DNA of 64,000 bases from Streptomyces goshikiensis (GTDB taxonomy: Bacteria; Actinomycetota; Actinomycetes; Streptomycetales; Streptomycetaceae). Both the position numbers and the translations under genes were made by a program. The stretch spans positions 434,001-498,000 of the forward strand of contig NZ_BMVE01000002.1 of the NCBI RefSeq assembly GCF_014650555.1, written 5' to 3'. The notes below the pieces were generated by a model. The model searched no databases, had not been told where the DNA came from, and worked only from the letters and a program-made list of their open reading frames with translations. Positions 18,624 to 27,412 of this stretch are shown piece after piece (position 1 is the first letter of the stretch; each line of letters begins with the position of its first letter).

Positions 18624-20252
18624 TCAGTCGATCAGGACACCGGGGTTGAGGATGCCGTGGGGGTCGAGCGCGCCCTTCGCCGCGCGCAGGGCCAGGGCGA
18701 AGGGGTCGGGGCGCTGGCGGTCGTAGCCGGGGCGGTGGTCGCGGCCGACGGCGTGGTGGTGGGTGATCGTGGCGCGGTGGCGGTGCAGCACCTCGCCCGC
18801 GACCTCCTTGAGGTGGTCCCACACCGCGACCTCGTCGCCCGGGCGGCCCGCCGCGAGGACGGTGAAGTACGGGGCGGCGCCGTCCGGGTAGACGTGCGTG
18901 AGGCGGCAGTTGACGGTCGCCGGGTGGCCCGTGGCCTTGAGCGCGGCCGCGCCGACCTCGGTGCGTACGGCGTCTACCAGCGCCGGGACGCGGTCCCAGG
19001 TGGCGGCCGTCTCGAAGGTCTCGGCGATGGCGCCCATCCGGGCCAGGCCGTCACGCAGGTACGGCATGCGCAGGAACGCCGAACGCCAGGCGTCCACCGC
19101 GCCCGGCGCGCCGCCCGGCCCGCCGCCGTTGCCCGGGCCGCCGTCGCGGGATCCGTCCTCGCGCCCGCCGTGGGCGCGGGCCAGGTCGACGGCCTGGGCC
19201 AGGCGCGCCTCCACCGGGGAGTCGGACGACTCGAAGCCGAGGACCAGTACCGCCGAGCCGTCCCGGGAGGCGCCGGCGAGCGCGGCCTCCCCGGCGTCCA
19301 GGAGGCGGCAGTTCGCGGGGGCGAGATCGGATCCGGCGATCGCGCGCACCGCCTCCAGCGCGGCTCCGAAGGAGGCGAAGGAGACCGCGGCGGAGGCCTT
19401 GTGGCGGGGCCGTTCCTGTACGCGCATCCACGCCTCGGTGATGACCCCGAGAGCGCCCTCGGAGCCGAGGAAGAGGCGGTCGGGGGAGGGGCCCGCGCCG
19501 GAGGCGGGCAGCCGCCAGGAGGTTCCGGCACCGGCCGGGGTGACCACCTGCAGGGACTGGACGAAGTCGTCGATGTGGGTGCGGCCCGTGGCGTAATGGC
19601 CGCCGGCGCGGGTCGCCAGCCAGCCGCCGAGGGTGGAGAACTCGAAGCTCTGCGGGAAGTGCCGCAGCGTCAGGCCGTGCGGCCGCAGCTGGTCCTCCAG
19701 GGCCGGGCCGAGGGCTCCGGCCTGGATCCGGGCGGCCCGGCCCGCCGCGTCGACCTCCAGGACCCGGTCCATCGCCGTCAGGTCAAGGGACAGCACGGCC
19801 CGGTGCGCGTCGCCGCGGTACTCCACACCGCCCGAGACGGACGAGCCGCCGCCGAAGGGCACCACCGCGACCCCGTGTTCGCCGGCCCACTCCAGCAGGT
19901 CGGCGACCTCCCGGTCGTCGGCGGGGTGGGCGACCAGGTCAGGGATCCGGCCGGGCCGGCCGCGCAGGGCGCGGACCACGTCGCGGTAGGCCTTGCCCAT
20001 CGAGTGCGCGGCGCGGACCGCCGGGTCGTCGGTGACCGTACGGGCCAGGCTGCGCGGGGCCTCCACGGCGGGGCGGCCGATGCGCAGGTCGGCCGTCCGG
20101 GGCACCGGCAGCGGCCGGGCGAGGGTGCCGGGCAGCAGCGCGCCCATGGCCACGCACTCGGCGTCGTCGGGGTGGGCGTCGGCCCAGCCCCAGCCCCACC
20201 AGGAGCGGGTGCGGGCGGGGCGGGGCGTCGTCGTTCGAGTGGCGCCGGTCAT
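18624..20252 (-). CDS. FAD-binding oxidase, alkyl-DHAP-synthase-like
   Basis: 542 aa. The PCMH-type FAD domain contains VVPFGGGSSVSGGVEY, FPQSFEFSTLGGWLATRAGGHYA and LFLGSEGALGVITEAWMRV. The C-terminal cap has THVYPDGAAPYFTVLA and the signature HHHAVGRDHRPGY near residue 500, as in alkylglycerone-phosphate synthase, where the His-rich loop contacts the substrate. Bacterial members often act on other 2-hydroxy acids or unknown substrates. ATG 20252 has GGAG about 8 nt upstream; ATG 20264 does not. A Gly/Asp-rich insertion lies at ~residues 360-385. It is divergent from a TetR regulator, with a shared palindromic operator. Confidence 0.85.
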   Translation of the reverse strand: MTGATRTTTPRPARTRSWWGWGWADAHPDDAECVAMGALLPGTLARPLPVPRTADLRIGRPAVEAPRSLARTVTDDPAVRAAHSMGKAYRDVVRALRGRPGRIPDLVAHPADDREVADLLEWAGEHGVAVVPFGGGSSVSGGVEYRGDAHRAVLSLDLTAMDRVLEVDAAGRAARIQAGALGPALEDQLRPHGLTLRHFPQSFEFSTLGGWLATRAGGHYATGRTHIDDFVQSLQVVTPAGAGTSWRLPASGAGPSPDRLFLGSEGALGVITEAWMRVQERPRHKASAAVSFASFGAALEAVRAIAGSDLAPANCRLLDAGEAALAGASRDGSAVLVLGFESSDSPVEARLAQAVDLARAHGGREDGSRDGGPGNGGGPGGAPGAVDAWRSAFLRMPYLRDGLARMGAIAETFETAATWDRVPALVDAVRTEVGAAALKATGHPATVNCRLTHVYPDGAAPYFTVLAAGRPGDEVAVWDHLKEVAGEVLHRHRATITHHHAVGRDHRPGYDRQRPDPFALALRAAKGALDPHGILNPGVLID

Positions 20253-20276
20253 GGGGCACTCCATCGTCGAGAGAAC

Positions 20277-20308
20277 TTACCTGGAGGTAAATTACCTACT
20301 GATAATAT
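20277..20308. promoter_or_regulatory. TetR operator and promoter region
   Basis: TTACCTGGAGGTAA (20277-20290) is a perfect 14-bp palindrome, followed by a further half-site TTACCT (20292-20297). It overlaps a plus-strand promoter: TTACCT with GATAAT at 20301-20306 (N18). Placement between the divergent oxidase and TetR genes suggests that the TetR protein represses both. Confidence 0.7.
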
Positions 20309-20314
20309 CGGTGC

Positions 20315-21037
20315 ATGGCAACCCCACCCTCCAGAGCGGGCACCAAGGGCGTCCCGCGGGCCCGCCGCGAGGAGCAGATCCTCGCCGCCGCCACCGAGGA
20401 GTTCGGCAGCCGCGGGTACGCCGCCGCGTCGCTGCCCGCCGTCGCCGCGCGCGTCGGCGTGACCAAGACGCTGCTGCACCAGTACTTCGGGGCCAAGCAG
20501 GACCTCTACCTCGCCTGCCTCACCCCCGTCGGCGACCGGCTCGTGGCCGTCATCCGCGCGGCCGTCGCCGAAGGCGCCGCGGCCCCGTCCGCCGCCGGCC
20601 CGTCCGCCGCCGCCTCGCCCGCCGCCGCCCCGCCTGCCGCGGCCGGTACGCCGCTGCTGGTGCTGCGCGCGATCTTCACCGCCCTCGAAGGCCGGCGCGA
20701 GGCCTGGTTCCTGGTGTACGAGACCTCCCTGCCGCCCGACAGCGAGGCGGCCCGGCGGGCCGCCGAGTACCGGGCGGCCGTGAACCGGCTGGCCGCCGAC
20801 GGCACCGCCGGGCTGCTGGCTGCCGCCGGACACGAAGACCCGCTCGACGCCGATGCGCTCAACCACGTCTGGCAGGGCCTGGTCGCGACCCTCGTCCGCT
20901 GGTGGATCAAGCATCCCGACCAGTCCCCGGACGCCATGGCCCGGCGCTGCGCCCGCCTCTTCGCGGTCGCCGCCGCGCTCGCCCCCGCCACCGCCCAGGG
21001 GGACGTGTCCGGGAACCTTCTCGGGGGAGCGGGCTGA
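20315..21037 (+). CDS. TetR-family regulator
   Basis: 240 aa. The N-terminal TetR helix-turn-helix is REEQILAAATEEFGSRGYAAASLPAVAARVGVTKTLLHQYFGAKQDLY (residues ~18-66, interrupted by no gaps). An Ala/Pro-rich insertion at ~87-112 (AAAPSAAGPSAAASPAAAPP) joins it to the ligand-binding helices. No Shine-Dalgarno precedes the ATG. The -10 GATAAT/TAATAT ends only 7-9 nt before it, so the mRNA is probably leaderless. It likely controls the divergent oxidase gene. Confidence 0.88.
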   Translation: MATPPSRAGTKGVPRARREEQILAAATEEFGSRGYAAASLPAVAARVGVTKTLLHQYFGAKQDLYLACLTPVGDRLVAVIRAAVAEGAAAPSAAGPSAAASPAAAPPAAAGTPLLVLRAIFTALEGRREAWFLVYETSLPPDSEAARRAAEYRAAVNRLAADGTAGLLAAAGHEDPLDADALNHVWQGLVATLVRWWIKHPDQSPDAMARRCARLFAVAAALAPATAQGDVSGNLLGGAG

Positions 21038-21646
21038 CTAGGCGGCGTCCGGCCCGAGTTCGGCGTCGATCGCGCCCGCCAGCAGCGCGCGGGCCCGGTC
21101 CAGGGTCAGCGAACCGCTCAGCCAGCGCTCGCTGAGGCCCTCCACCAGGGCGGTGAGCCGCTCCGCGGCGTCCAGCGGTGAGACGCGCAGGTCGGCCCGG
21201 CCGGCCGCCTGGGCGTCCGCGATGGCCTCGGCGGTGTCCCGGGTCCAGTTGCGGGTGGACTCGGCCAGCGGTTCCCGCAGATCGGGGTCGAAGATGGCGG
21301 TGGCCCGCAACTCGCCCCAGGCGATGCTGTTCTCGCGGACCCGCTCGGTGTCCTGGAGCTCGCCCATCAGCAGCTGGAGCAGCGTGGCCCGGGCGTGGTC
21401 GGTGTCCGCGAGCGCCGCGTCGGTGTAGTCGGTGGCCCGGTCGCTGATGAAGGCCAGGGTGCGCCGGATCAGGCCCGCCCGGTCCTTGAAGTGGTAGTAG
21501 ATCAGCGCGGTGGAGACGCCCGCCTCGGCCGCCAGTTCCTCGACCCGCAGGCCTCTGACGCCGGTGCGGGCGATGACGCGGACTGCTGCTTCCAGGATCA
21601 ACGCTTGGCGATCGGCCACTCTCGCTCGCACCTTTCCGTCGGACAC
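21038..21646 (-). CDS. TetR-family regulator of the agmatine operon
   Basis: 202 aa. The helix-turn-helix is LRVEELAAEAGVSTALIYYHFKDRAGLI (residues ~33-60), and the C-terminal domain is of the BetI-like kind. The gene is divergent from aguA, and two operator-like palindromes lie in the intergenic region. It most likely represses aguA-aguB and itself, relieved by agmatine or a related amine (inference from position). It is convergent with, and one base from, the preceding TetR gene. Confidence 0.9.
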   Translation of the reverse strand: MSDGKVRARVADRQALILEAAVRVIARTGVRGLRVEELAAEAGVSTALIYYHFKDRAGLIRRTLAFISDRATDYTDAALADTDHARATLLQLLMGELQDTERVRENSIAWGELRATAIFDPDLREPLAESTRNWTRDTAEAIADAQAAGRADLRVSPLDAAERLTALVEGLSERWLSGSLTLDRARALLAGAIDAELGPDAA

Positions 21647-21650
21647 CCCT

Positions 21651-21716
21651 TGACTGAGCTTTCAGTCAGGTCCCACGATAGCTGCACCCCGGCATCCTGA
21701 CTGGAAATTCAGTCAG
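21651..21716. promoter_or_regulatory. Two palindromic operators between tetR and aguA
   Basis: TGACTGAGCTTTCAGTCA (21651-21668) has 7-bp arms TGACTGA/TCAGTCA. CTGACTGGAAATTCAGTCAG (21697-21716) has arms CTGACTG/CAGTCAG. The shared half-site CTGACT, the BetI/AcrR-like layout and the divergent position make them likely binding sites of the adjacent TetR protein. Confidence 0.8.
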
Positions 21717-21767
21717 TGTCGTGCACGGGGTGCTGACCTGCACCGACCGCATCAAGGGAGCACTCCC

Positions 21768-22793
21768 ATGAATCCGCGCATGCCCGCCGAGTGGGCCGAA
21801 CACGACGCCTGCCTGATGGCCTGGCCCACCCGCCCCGCCCTCTGGGGCCCCGCCTTCGAAGCGGCCAAACAGGAGTACGCGGCGGTGGCCCGCGCCATCG
21901 CCGCCTTCGAGCCCGTCCTCATGATCGCCGCGCCCGGACTGGCCGAGGAGGCCCGCGCCGCCTGCGGCACCGGCTCCGGCTCCGGCGCCGGCATCGAGGT
22001 CATCGAGCTGCCCATCGACGACTCCTGGCTGCGCGACTCCGGCCCGGTCTTCGCCCACGACGAGCACGGCGCCCGCGTCGGCATCGACTTCCGCTTCAAC
22101 GCCTGGGGCGAGAAGCACTACCCCTGGACTGCCGACGACAAGCTCGCCTCGCTCCTCCTGGACCGGCTCGGCACCCCGCGCGTGCACTCCTCGATGATCC
22201 TCGAAGGCGGAGCCATCACCGTCGACGGCGAGGGCACCCTCATCACCACCGAGCAGTGCCTGCTGCACCCCAACCGCAACCCGCGCATGAGCCGTGCCGA
22301 GATCGAGGACGAACTCGGGCGCCGCCTCGGCATCGAGAAGGTCATCTGGCTCCCGTACGGCGGTCTGGAGGACACCGAGACCGACGGCCATGTGGACGGC
22401 GTCGCCGCCTACGTCGGCCCGGCGAAGGTCGTCGTCTCCCTCCCTGAGGACCCCGCGCACCCCGACCACGCCCGGATGCGCGCCAACCTCGCCGTCCTGG
22501 AGGCCTCCACCGACGCCCGCGGCCGCGCCCTGGAGGTCGTCCCCGTCCCCCAGACCGCGTACGGAGAGGTCGCGGGCACCCGCGTCGAGGTCGGTTACCT
22601 CAACTTCTACCTGTCCAACGGCGGTTGCGTGGTCCCGGTCGGCGGCACCCCGCAGGACGACGCGGCCCTCGCCGTGCTCGCCGCCGCCCTGCCCGGCCGT
22701 ACGGTGGTCGGCGTACCGACCCCGGTCCTCGCATACGGCGGTGGCGGCGTCCACTGCATCACCCAGCAACTCCCCAAGGAGGCCCGGGCGTGA
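21768..22793 (+). CDS. aguA: Agmatine deiminase
   Basis: 341 aa of the guanidino-group-modifying (PAD_porph) family. Signatures are MPAEWAEHDACLMAWPTR at the start, WLRDSGPVF, FNAWG, ILEGGAI, DTETDGHVDGVA with the catalytic His, and YGGGGVHCITQQ with the nucleophilic Cys near residue 330. It hydrolyses agmatine to N-carbamoylputrescine and ammonia. The stop overlaps the next gene's start (GTGA), giving a tight operon with the amidase that finishes the route to putrescine. A short GSGSGSG insertion follows residue ~65. Confidence 0.95.
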   Translation: MNPRMPAEWAEHDACLMAWPTRPALWGPAFEAAKQEYAAVARAIAAFEPVLMIAAPGLAEEARAACGTGSGSGAGIEVIELPIDDSWLRDSGPVFAHDEHGARVGIDFRFNAWGEKHYPWTADDKLASLLLDRLGTPRVHSSMILEGGAITVDGEGTLITTEQCLLHPNRNPRMSRAEIEDELGRRLGIEKVIWLPYGGLEDTETDGHVDGVAAYVGPAKVVVSLPEDPAHPDHARMRANLAVLEASTDARGRALEVVPVPQTAYGEVAGTRVEVGYLNFYLSNGGCVVPVGGTPQDDAALAVLAAALPGRTVVGVPTPVLAYGGGGVHCITQQLPKEARA

Positions 22794-23734
22794 GCGCGTA
22801 CCAGCTCTTCACCTCCTGCGGCTCCCCGCTCGGCTCCCCGGCCCGCACCCAGCCCGCCGAACGCGACCCGCTGCGCGTCGGCCTCGTCCAGATGCGCTGG
22901 TACGCCGACCAGGGCGAGCACGACGACCGGCTGCGCGAGGGCGTACGCCTGGCCGCCGCCGAGGGCGCGACCCTGGTCTGCCTCCCGGAACTCACCCGTA
23001 GCCCCTACTTCTGCAACACCGACGACCCCATGGCCGATGGCGCCGCCCGCTATCTGGAGGACGTCGAGAGCGGCCCGACCGTCGCCCTCGCCGCGGAGCT
23101 CGCCACCGGGCTCGGTATCACCGTGCACGCTTCGCTCTACGAGCGTGCCGAGGACGGCGGCCTCGGCTACAACACCGCCGTCTGTGTGAACGCGGACGGT
23201 GAACTGATCGCCCGGACCCGCAAGAACCACATCCCGGCCTTCCCCGGCTACCGCGAGGACCTGTGTTTCCGCCCCGGAGACAGCGGCTTCCCCGTCATCG
23301 CCCACGAAGGAGCCCGGTTCGGCTTCCCCACCTGCTGGGACGAGTGGTTCCCGGAGCTTGCCCGCGCCTACTCCCTGGCCGGCGCCGAGATCCTCGTCCA
23401 CCCCACCGCCATCGGCTCCGAGGTCGGCCTGCCGGACTTCGACACCCGGCCCATGTGGGAACACGCCATCAGCGCCAACGGCCTCGCCAACGCCCTCTTC
23501 ATGATCGTGCCCAACCGTGTCGGCACCGAGGGCCGCTCCACCTTCTACGGCTCCTCCTTCATCTCCGACCCCTACGGCCGGACCATGCTGCGCGCCCCGC
23601 GCGACCGCGAGGCCGTCCTCGTCTCCGACCTGGACCTCGACCAGCGCCGCGACTGGCTGGAGTTCGGCCTGACCCAGACCCGCCGCCCCGAGCTCTACGG
23701 CAGCCTCACCGAACGCCGCGCCCCGGTGCGCTGA
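22790..23734 (+). CDS. aguB: N-carbamoylputrescine amidase-type nitrilase
   Basis: 314 aa, a carbon-nitrogen hydrolase. The Glu-Lys-Cys triad is Glu67 (CLPELTRSPYF), Lys145 (ARTRKNHIPAFPGY) and Cys182 (FGFPTCWDEWFPE). TAIGSE and WEHAISANGLANALF fit the amidase that releases CO2 and NH3 from N-carbamoylputrescine. Being second in the operon after agmatine deiminase strongly supports that substrate. GTG 22790 has AAGGAGG 8 nt upstream; the open frame extends further 5' only inside aguA. Confidence 0.92.
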   Translation: MSAYQLFTSCGSPLGSPARTQPAERDPLRVGLVQMRWYADQGEHDDRLREGVRLAAAEGATLVCLPELTRSPYFCNTDDPMADGAARYLEDVESGPTVALAAELATGLGITVHASLYERAEDGGLGYNTAVCVNADGELIARTRKNHIPAFPGYREDLCFRPGDSGFPVIAHEGARFGFPTCWDEWFPELARAYSLAGAEILVHPTAIGSEVGLPDFDTRPMWEHAISANGLANALFMIVPNRVGTEGRSTFYGSSFISDPYGRTMLRAPRDREAVLVSDLDLDQRRDWLEFGLTQTRRPELYGSLTERRAPVR

Positions 23735-23774
23735 GCCGGGCGGGCCGGTGGCGGGCGCGGGCGCGCGCCGCACG

Positions 23775-24494
23775 TCAGCCCGGGAACCTCGGCACCACCA
23801 GGCCGGACTCGTACGCGATCACCACCGCATGGGTCCGGTTCTGGGCGCGGAGCTTGGTGAGCACGTTCCCGACGTGGGTCTTCACCGTCTCCAGGGTCAC
23901 CGAGAGGGACCCCGCGATCTCCGGATTCGACAGACCCGTGGCCATCAGCCGCAGCACTTCCTCCTCCCGCCCCGTCAGCGCCGCCCTCGGCAGCGCGGCG
24001 GTGGAGGCCAGCGGGCGGGCGGTGACCATCCGGCGCAGCGTCGAGGGGAAGAGGATCGCCTCCCCGGCCGCCACCACCCGCACCGCCTCCGCGATCTGTG
24101 GGACGGGGCGCCGCTTGAGCACGAAACCGCTGGCTCCGGCGCTGAGCGCGGCGGTGACGTAGTCGTCGTTCTCGAAGGTGGTGATCACCACGACCTTCGG
24201 CGGCCGCTCCGACTCGGCGAGCAGCTGCCGGGTGGCCTCGATCCCGTTGCGGCGCGGCATCCGTACGTCCATCAGGATCACGTCCGGCCGCAGCAGCCGG
24301 GCCCGCTCCACCGCCTCGACGCCGTCGGCCGCCTCCCCGACGACCTCGATCCCGGGCTGCGCCGCGAGCAGCAGGCGCAGACCGCTGCGGGTGACCTCGT
24401 CGTCGTCCGCGATCAGCAGGGTGACGGGGGCGGGAGCGGGGTCGGGGGAGGCGGTGTGGTGCTCGCCGCCCGCGCCCGCGCCGGCGGCGTTCAT
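23775..24494 (-). CDS. NarL/LuxR-type response regulator
   Basis: 239 aa. The receiver domain (residues ~24-145) has acidic DDD at 30-32, phospho-acceptor Asp76 (DVILMDVRMP), the TTF Thr and the Lys of FVLKRR. The C-terminal GerE helix-turn-helix is LTGREEEVLRLMATGLSNPEIAGSLSVTLETVKTHVGNVLTKL, with its stretch of basic residues after it. Its ATG overlaps the kinase stop (ATGA), so it is the partner of the kinase at 24491-25720. Targets are not evident; the system is not adjacent to a transporter. Confidence 0.92.
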   Translation of the reverse strand: MNAAGAGAGGEHHTASPDPAPAPVTLLIADDDEVTRSGLRLLLAAQPGIEVVGEAADGVEAVERARLLRPDVILMDVRMPRRNGIEATRQLLAESERPPKVVVITTFENDDYVTAALSAGASGFVLKRRPVPQIAEAVRVVAAGEAILFPSTLRRMVTARPLASTAALPRAALTGREEEVLRLMATGLSNPEIAGSLSVTLETVKTHVGNVLTKLRAQNRTHAVVIAYESGLVVPRFPG

Positions 24495-25720
24495 GCCGAC
24501 AGCCTTACCGGCAGGCGGGCCGTCAGCCGCCACTGCCGCGGCCCGTCCGGGCCGGCCTCGATCTCGCCGTGCAACAGCCTTACGCGCTCGGCCAGTCCGG
24601 GCAGGCCGTGCCCGGACGTGGGGAATGCACCCGGCCCCACGTCCGCCCCCGTTCTCATCCGGTTGGCCACACCGAGCTCCAGTCCGCCCGGGCCGACCGC
24701 CACCCGGACCTCGATCGGGCCGCCCGCCCCGTGTCGCAACGCGTTCGTCAGCCCCTCCTGGAGGATCCGGTACGCCGCTCGGGAGGGCGTCCCTCGCAGC
24801 TGCGCCCAGTCGCCCGACAGCTCCGGCTCCACCACCGCGCCCGCATGCCGCAACCGGTCGAGCAGCTCGGGCAGGTCGGCCAGGGTCCGGGCCGGAGCCG
24901 TCCCGGCCTTCTCCTCGCGCAGCGCGCCCAGTACGTAGTCCAGGTCCTCCAGGGCGGCCCGGGACGACTCCTCTATGCTGCGCAGCGCGGCCCGCGCCGC
25001 GCCCGGGTCGGCGGAGAGCACCTCGCCCGCCACCGCCGCCTGGATCGTGGTCGCCGTCAGCGTGTGGCCGATGGAGTCGTGCAACTCGTGCGCCAGCCGG
25101 TTGCGTTCGGCCAGCTTCCGCTCCCGCTCGGCCGCCAGCGCGAGTCGCTCGGCCGACGACGGCCCGAGCAGCCTGGGCGCCAGCCACCGCAGGGCGCCCG
25201 CCACCAGCGCGCACCCGACCGCCGCCAGCAGCAGGCAGCCGAGCGCCACCACCCAGCTCTGCCAGCCATCCGCCGCGCGCACCGACCGGCCGGACAGGCT
25301 CAGCTCCGCCTCGGCGCCGAGCCAACCCCCGGGCAGGACCAGGGCCATGAGGAACAGCACCCCGCTGACCAGCGCCCCCGCCCACCCCAGCGCCACATGC
25401 AGCAGCAGCCAGAGCGGGGTCCGCCACCGGTCGGTGCCGGCCGCCGACGCGGGATCCGGCAACGGCAGCCCCAGCAGCCGGCGGGCACCGGCGATCAGGG
25501 CCCGCCGCGTACCGCGCGCCAGCCCGGTCACGCCGATCAGAGCGGCCCAGAGGAGCAGGACCACGGCGATCCGCACGCCCTCGGGAGCGGACTGCCACGC
25601 CAGCGCCGGCAGCATCGCGAAGGGCAGCAGGGGAAGGCTCAGCAGCGCGCCGCCATAGGCGAACAGCGCGCCCGCATACGTGGAGCCGCGCAGCAGCGGC
25701 CGGATTCCGGTGATCATCAT
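24491..25720 (-). CDS. HisKA_3-type sensor histidine kinase
   Basis: 409 aa. The N-terminal half has about five to six hydrophobic segments (e.g. GALFAYGGALLSLPLL, VALGWAGALVSGVLFLMALVLPG, WVVALGCLLLAAVGCALVAGAL). The dimerisation helix is ERNRLAHELHDSIGHTL with phospho-acceptor His214. The ATPase domain has an N-box-like EGLTNALRHG and the G-box GHGLPGLAERV. ATG 25720 is chosen at the start of the membrane region. First gene of a kinase-regulator pair, divergent from the serine hydrolase at 25872, which it could control (inference from position only). Confidence 0.9.
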   Translation of the reverse strand: MMITGIRPLLRGSTYAGALFAYGGALLSLPLLPFAMLPALAWQSAPEGVRIAVVLLLWAALIGVTGLARGTRRALIAGARRLLGLPLPDPASAAGTDRWRTPLWLLLHVALGWAGALVSGVLFLMALVLPGGWLGAEAELSLSGRSVRAADGWQSWVVALGCLLLAAVGCALVAGALRWLAPRLLGPSSAERLALAAERERKLAERNRLAHELHDSIGHTLTATTIQAAVAGEVLSADPGAARAALRSIEESSRAALEDLDYVLGALREEKAGTAPARTLADLPELLDRLRHAGAVVEPELSGDWAQLRGTPSRAAYRILQEGLTNALRHGAGGPIEVRVAVGPGGLELGVANRMRTGADVGPGAFPTSGHGLPGLAERVRLLHGEIEAGPDGPRQWRLTARLPVRLSA

Positions 25721-25871
25721 TCGCCAGTATGTGCCGGGCGGCCCGGCGAGGGCCTCCCCCGATCGGGGGAGGTTCTTTTCCCGCTTTCCCGCGATGCGCA
25801 CCCGAGTGCCCCGGAGCCAAGATCGGAGTGTTCCTTCCCGGCGGTCCCAACGATTCCAACGGAGTTGACTC

Positions 25872-27041
25872 ATGAGTGCACAGACCCGGAAATGGCCTCG
25901 GTCTCTCGGCCGGCAGCGGTGCGGCCGGCGCGGAGCCGCAGTCACGGCGGCAGCGGTGGCGGTCGCGGCCCTCACCATGGGCGCCCTGGCGCCGCCCGCG
26001 GCGCTCGCCGCGCCCCGGCCGGACACCGTCCAGCAGGGTCTGGATGCGCTGGTGCGCGCCGACGGCCTGCCCGCCGCCCTGGCGAGCGTCAAGGACCGTG
26101 AGGGCCGTACCCGTACCTACACGGCGGGGGTCGGTGATGTGGCCACCGGCGCGAAGGTGCCGCAGGACGGCCAGGTGCGGATCGGCAGCACCACCAAGAC
26201 GTTCACCGCGGTGGTCGTGCTCCAACTGGTCAGCGAGGGAAAGGTCGACCTCGACGCCACGGTCGACACCTACCTGCCCGGCCTCGTGCGCGGGGAGGGG
26301 ATCGACGGGCGCCGCATCAAGGTCCGTCAGCTCCTCCAGCACACCAGCGGACTTCCCGACTATGAGGCCCGTGTCGACGACGACACCCTCCGGCGGCGGT
26401 ACTTCGAACCCCGCGACCTCCTGGACCTGGCCTTCGAGCACAAGGCGGACTTCGCCCCGGGAGAGAAATGGGCGTACAGCAACACGAATTACATAGTGGC
26501 GGGCCTGATCGTCCAGAAGATCACGGGCCGGCCCCTCGCCGAGGAGATGGGCGAGCGCGTCATCAAGCGCGCCGGACTGCGCCACACCTACTTCCCGGCC
26601 GCCGGGGACCGGACCATACGCGAGCCCCACCCCAAGAGCTACAGCCGGGAATCCGCGGCCGCGCCGCTGCGCGACTTCACGGAGGTGGATCCCTCCGCGG
26701 CCTGGGCGGCAGGACAGCTGATCTCCACCAACTCCGATGTCAACCGCTTCTTCACCGCGCTCCTGGGCGGCCGGCTGCTCCCGGCGGCTCAGCTCGCCCA
26801 GATGCGCGCCACCGTTCCCATCGGGGACACCGGCGCCGGTTACGGGCTGGGGATCATGAGCAGGCCGCTTTCGTGCGGCGGCGTGTACTGGGGCCACGGC
26901 GGTGACCTCGCGGGATACGAGACCCGTGGCGGCGTCACCGACGACGGCCGCGCCGCCAACATGGCGGTGACGAGCATCCCGGCCGACGTGGAGGCGACGC
27001 GGCGTCTGGAGGATGTCGTGGATGCGGCCCTGTGCCGCTGA
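25872..27041 (+). CDS. Secreted serine hydrolase, DD-peptidase/class C beta-lactamase fold
   Basis: 389 aa. A long signal peptide has a twin-Arg-containing basic start, a hydrophobic core VTAAAVAVAALTMGALAPP and a likely cleavage after ALAA (~47). The serine active site is STTK (Ser106, Lys109), the second motif is YSN (WAYSNTNY), and the third is HGG (YWGHGGDLAGY). QLLQHTSGLPDY is typical of D-alanyl-D-alanine carboxypeptidase or esterase members. It acts outside the membrane, probably on peptidoglycan or small esters. The ATG follows CGGAGTTGACTC; a hairpin terminator follows the stop. Confidence 0.9.
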   Translation: MSAQTRKWPRSLGRQRCGRRGAAVTAAAVAVAALTMGALAPPAALAAPRPDTVQQGLDALVRADGLPAALASVKDREGRTRTYTAGVGDVATGAKVPQDGQVRIGSTTKTFTAVVVLQLVSEGKVDLDATVDTYLPGLVRGEGIDGRRIKVRQLLQHTSGLPDYEARVDDDTLRRRYFEPRDLLDLAFEHKADFAPGEKWAYSNTNYIVAGLIVQKITGRPLAEEMGERVIKRAGLRHTYFPAAGDRTIREPHPKSYSRESAAAPLRDFTEVDPSAAWAAGQLISTNSDVNRFFTALLGGRLLPAAQLAQMRATVPIGDTGAGYGLGIMSRPLSCGGVYWGHGGDLAGYETRGGVTDDGRAANMAVTSIPADVEATRRLEDVVDAALCR

Positions 27042-27412
27042 ACCGCCCCTCCCGCATCGGACGTGACAAAGCGCCGAGTCGCGGGACCGTCCGTGACTCG
27101 GCGCTTTGGGTGGTGACCGCCCGACGGAGCGAGGCTGGCGCGACAGGACGTTCGCACCGCCGGGCGGAGTGGTGGGCGCCGGGGAAATACCCGGCGAGGC
27201 TGGGACCGCGACGGGCGGTGACGAGAACCTCGGCGCCGTCTCCCTCAGGTCAAGAGACGGTCCTCGGAACCCATTACCACCGCACTGGCTCACGCGCCCG
27301 TCACGGTCCTCGTCCTGCCCTCACCGCGTACCACCCCTCATCCGGGTCCGCGGTTCGGGCTCGGCACCCGGGGCTTGACCTCCCGTCAGGCCCCCGGTGC
27401 AGCTTGTGCGGC
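27042..27412. other. 371-bp intergenic region between convergent genes
   Basis: Apart from the terminator at 27068-27107 nothing coding is seen. The stretch 27110-27330 contains GC-rich inverted repeats such as CCGCCCG/CGGGCGG, which could fold in either transcript. I could not match it to a known riboswitch, and as the 3' side of both flanking genes it has no obvious target. Confidence 0.5.
27068..27107. terminator. Hairpin terminator after the serine hydrolase
   Basis: AAAGCGCCGAGTC (27068-27080) pairs perfectly with GACTCGGCGCTTT (27095-27107) around a 14-nt loop. With the A and T tracts at its ends it can serve in both directions. Confidence 0.85.

Noticed and set aside
23775..27293. A 1172-codon minus-strand open frame
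   Set aside because: Only its 3' end (from ATG 24494) is a real response regulator; the rest runs antisense or out of frame across the kinase and serine hydrolase genes, an effect of high G/C.
27108..27412. Riboswitch
   Set aside because: Structured-looking inverted repeats exist, but the region is downstream of both flanking genes and no known consensus was recognised.
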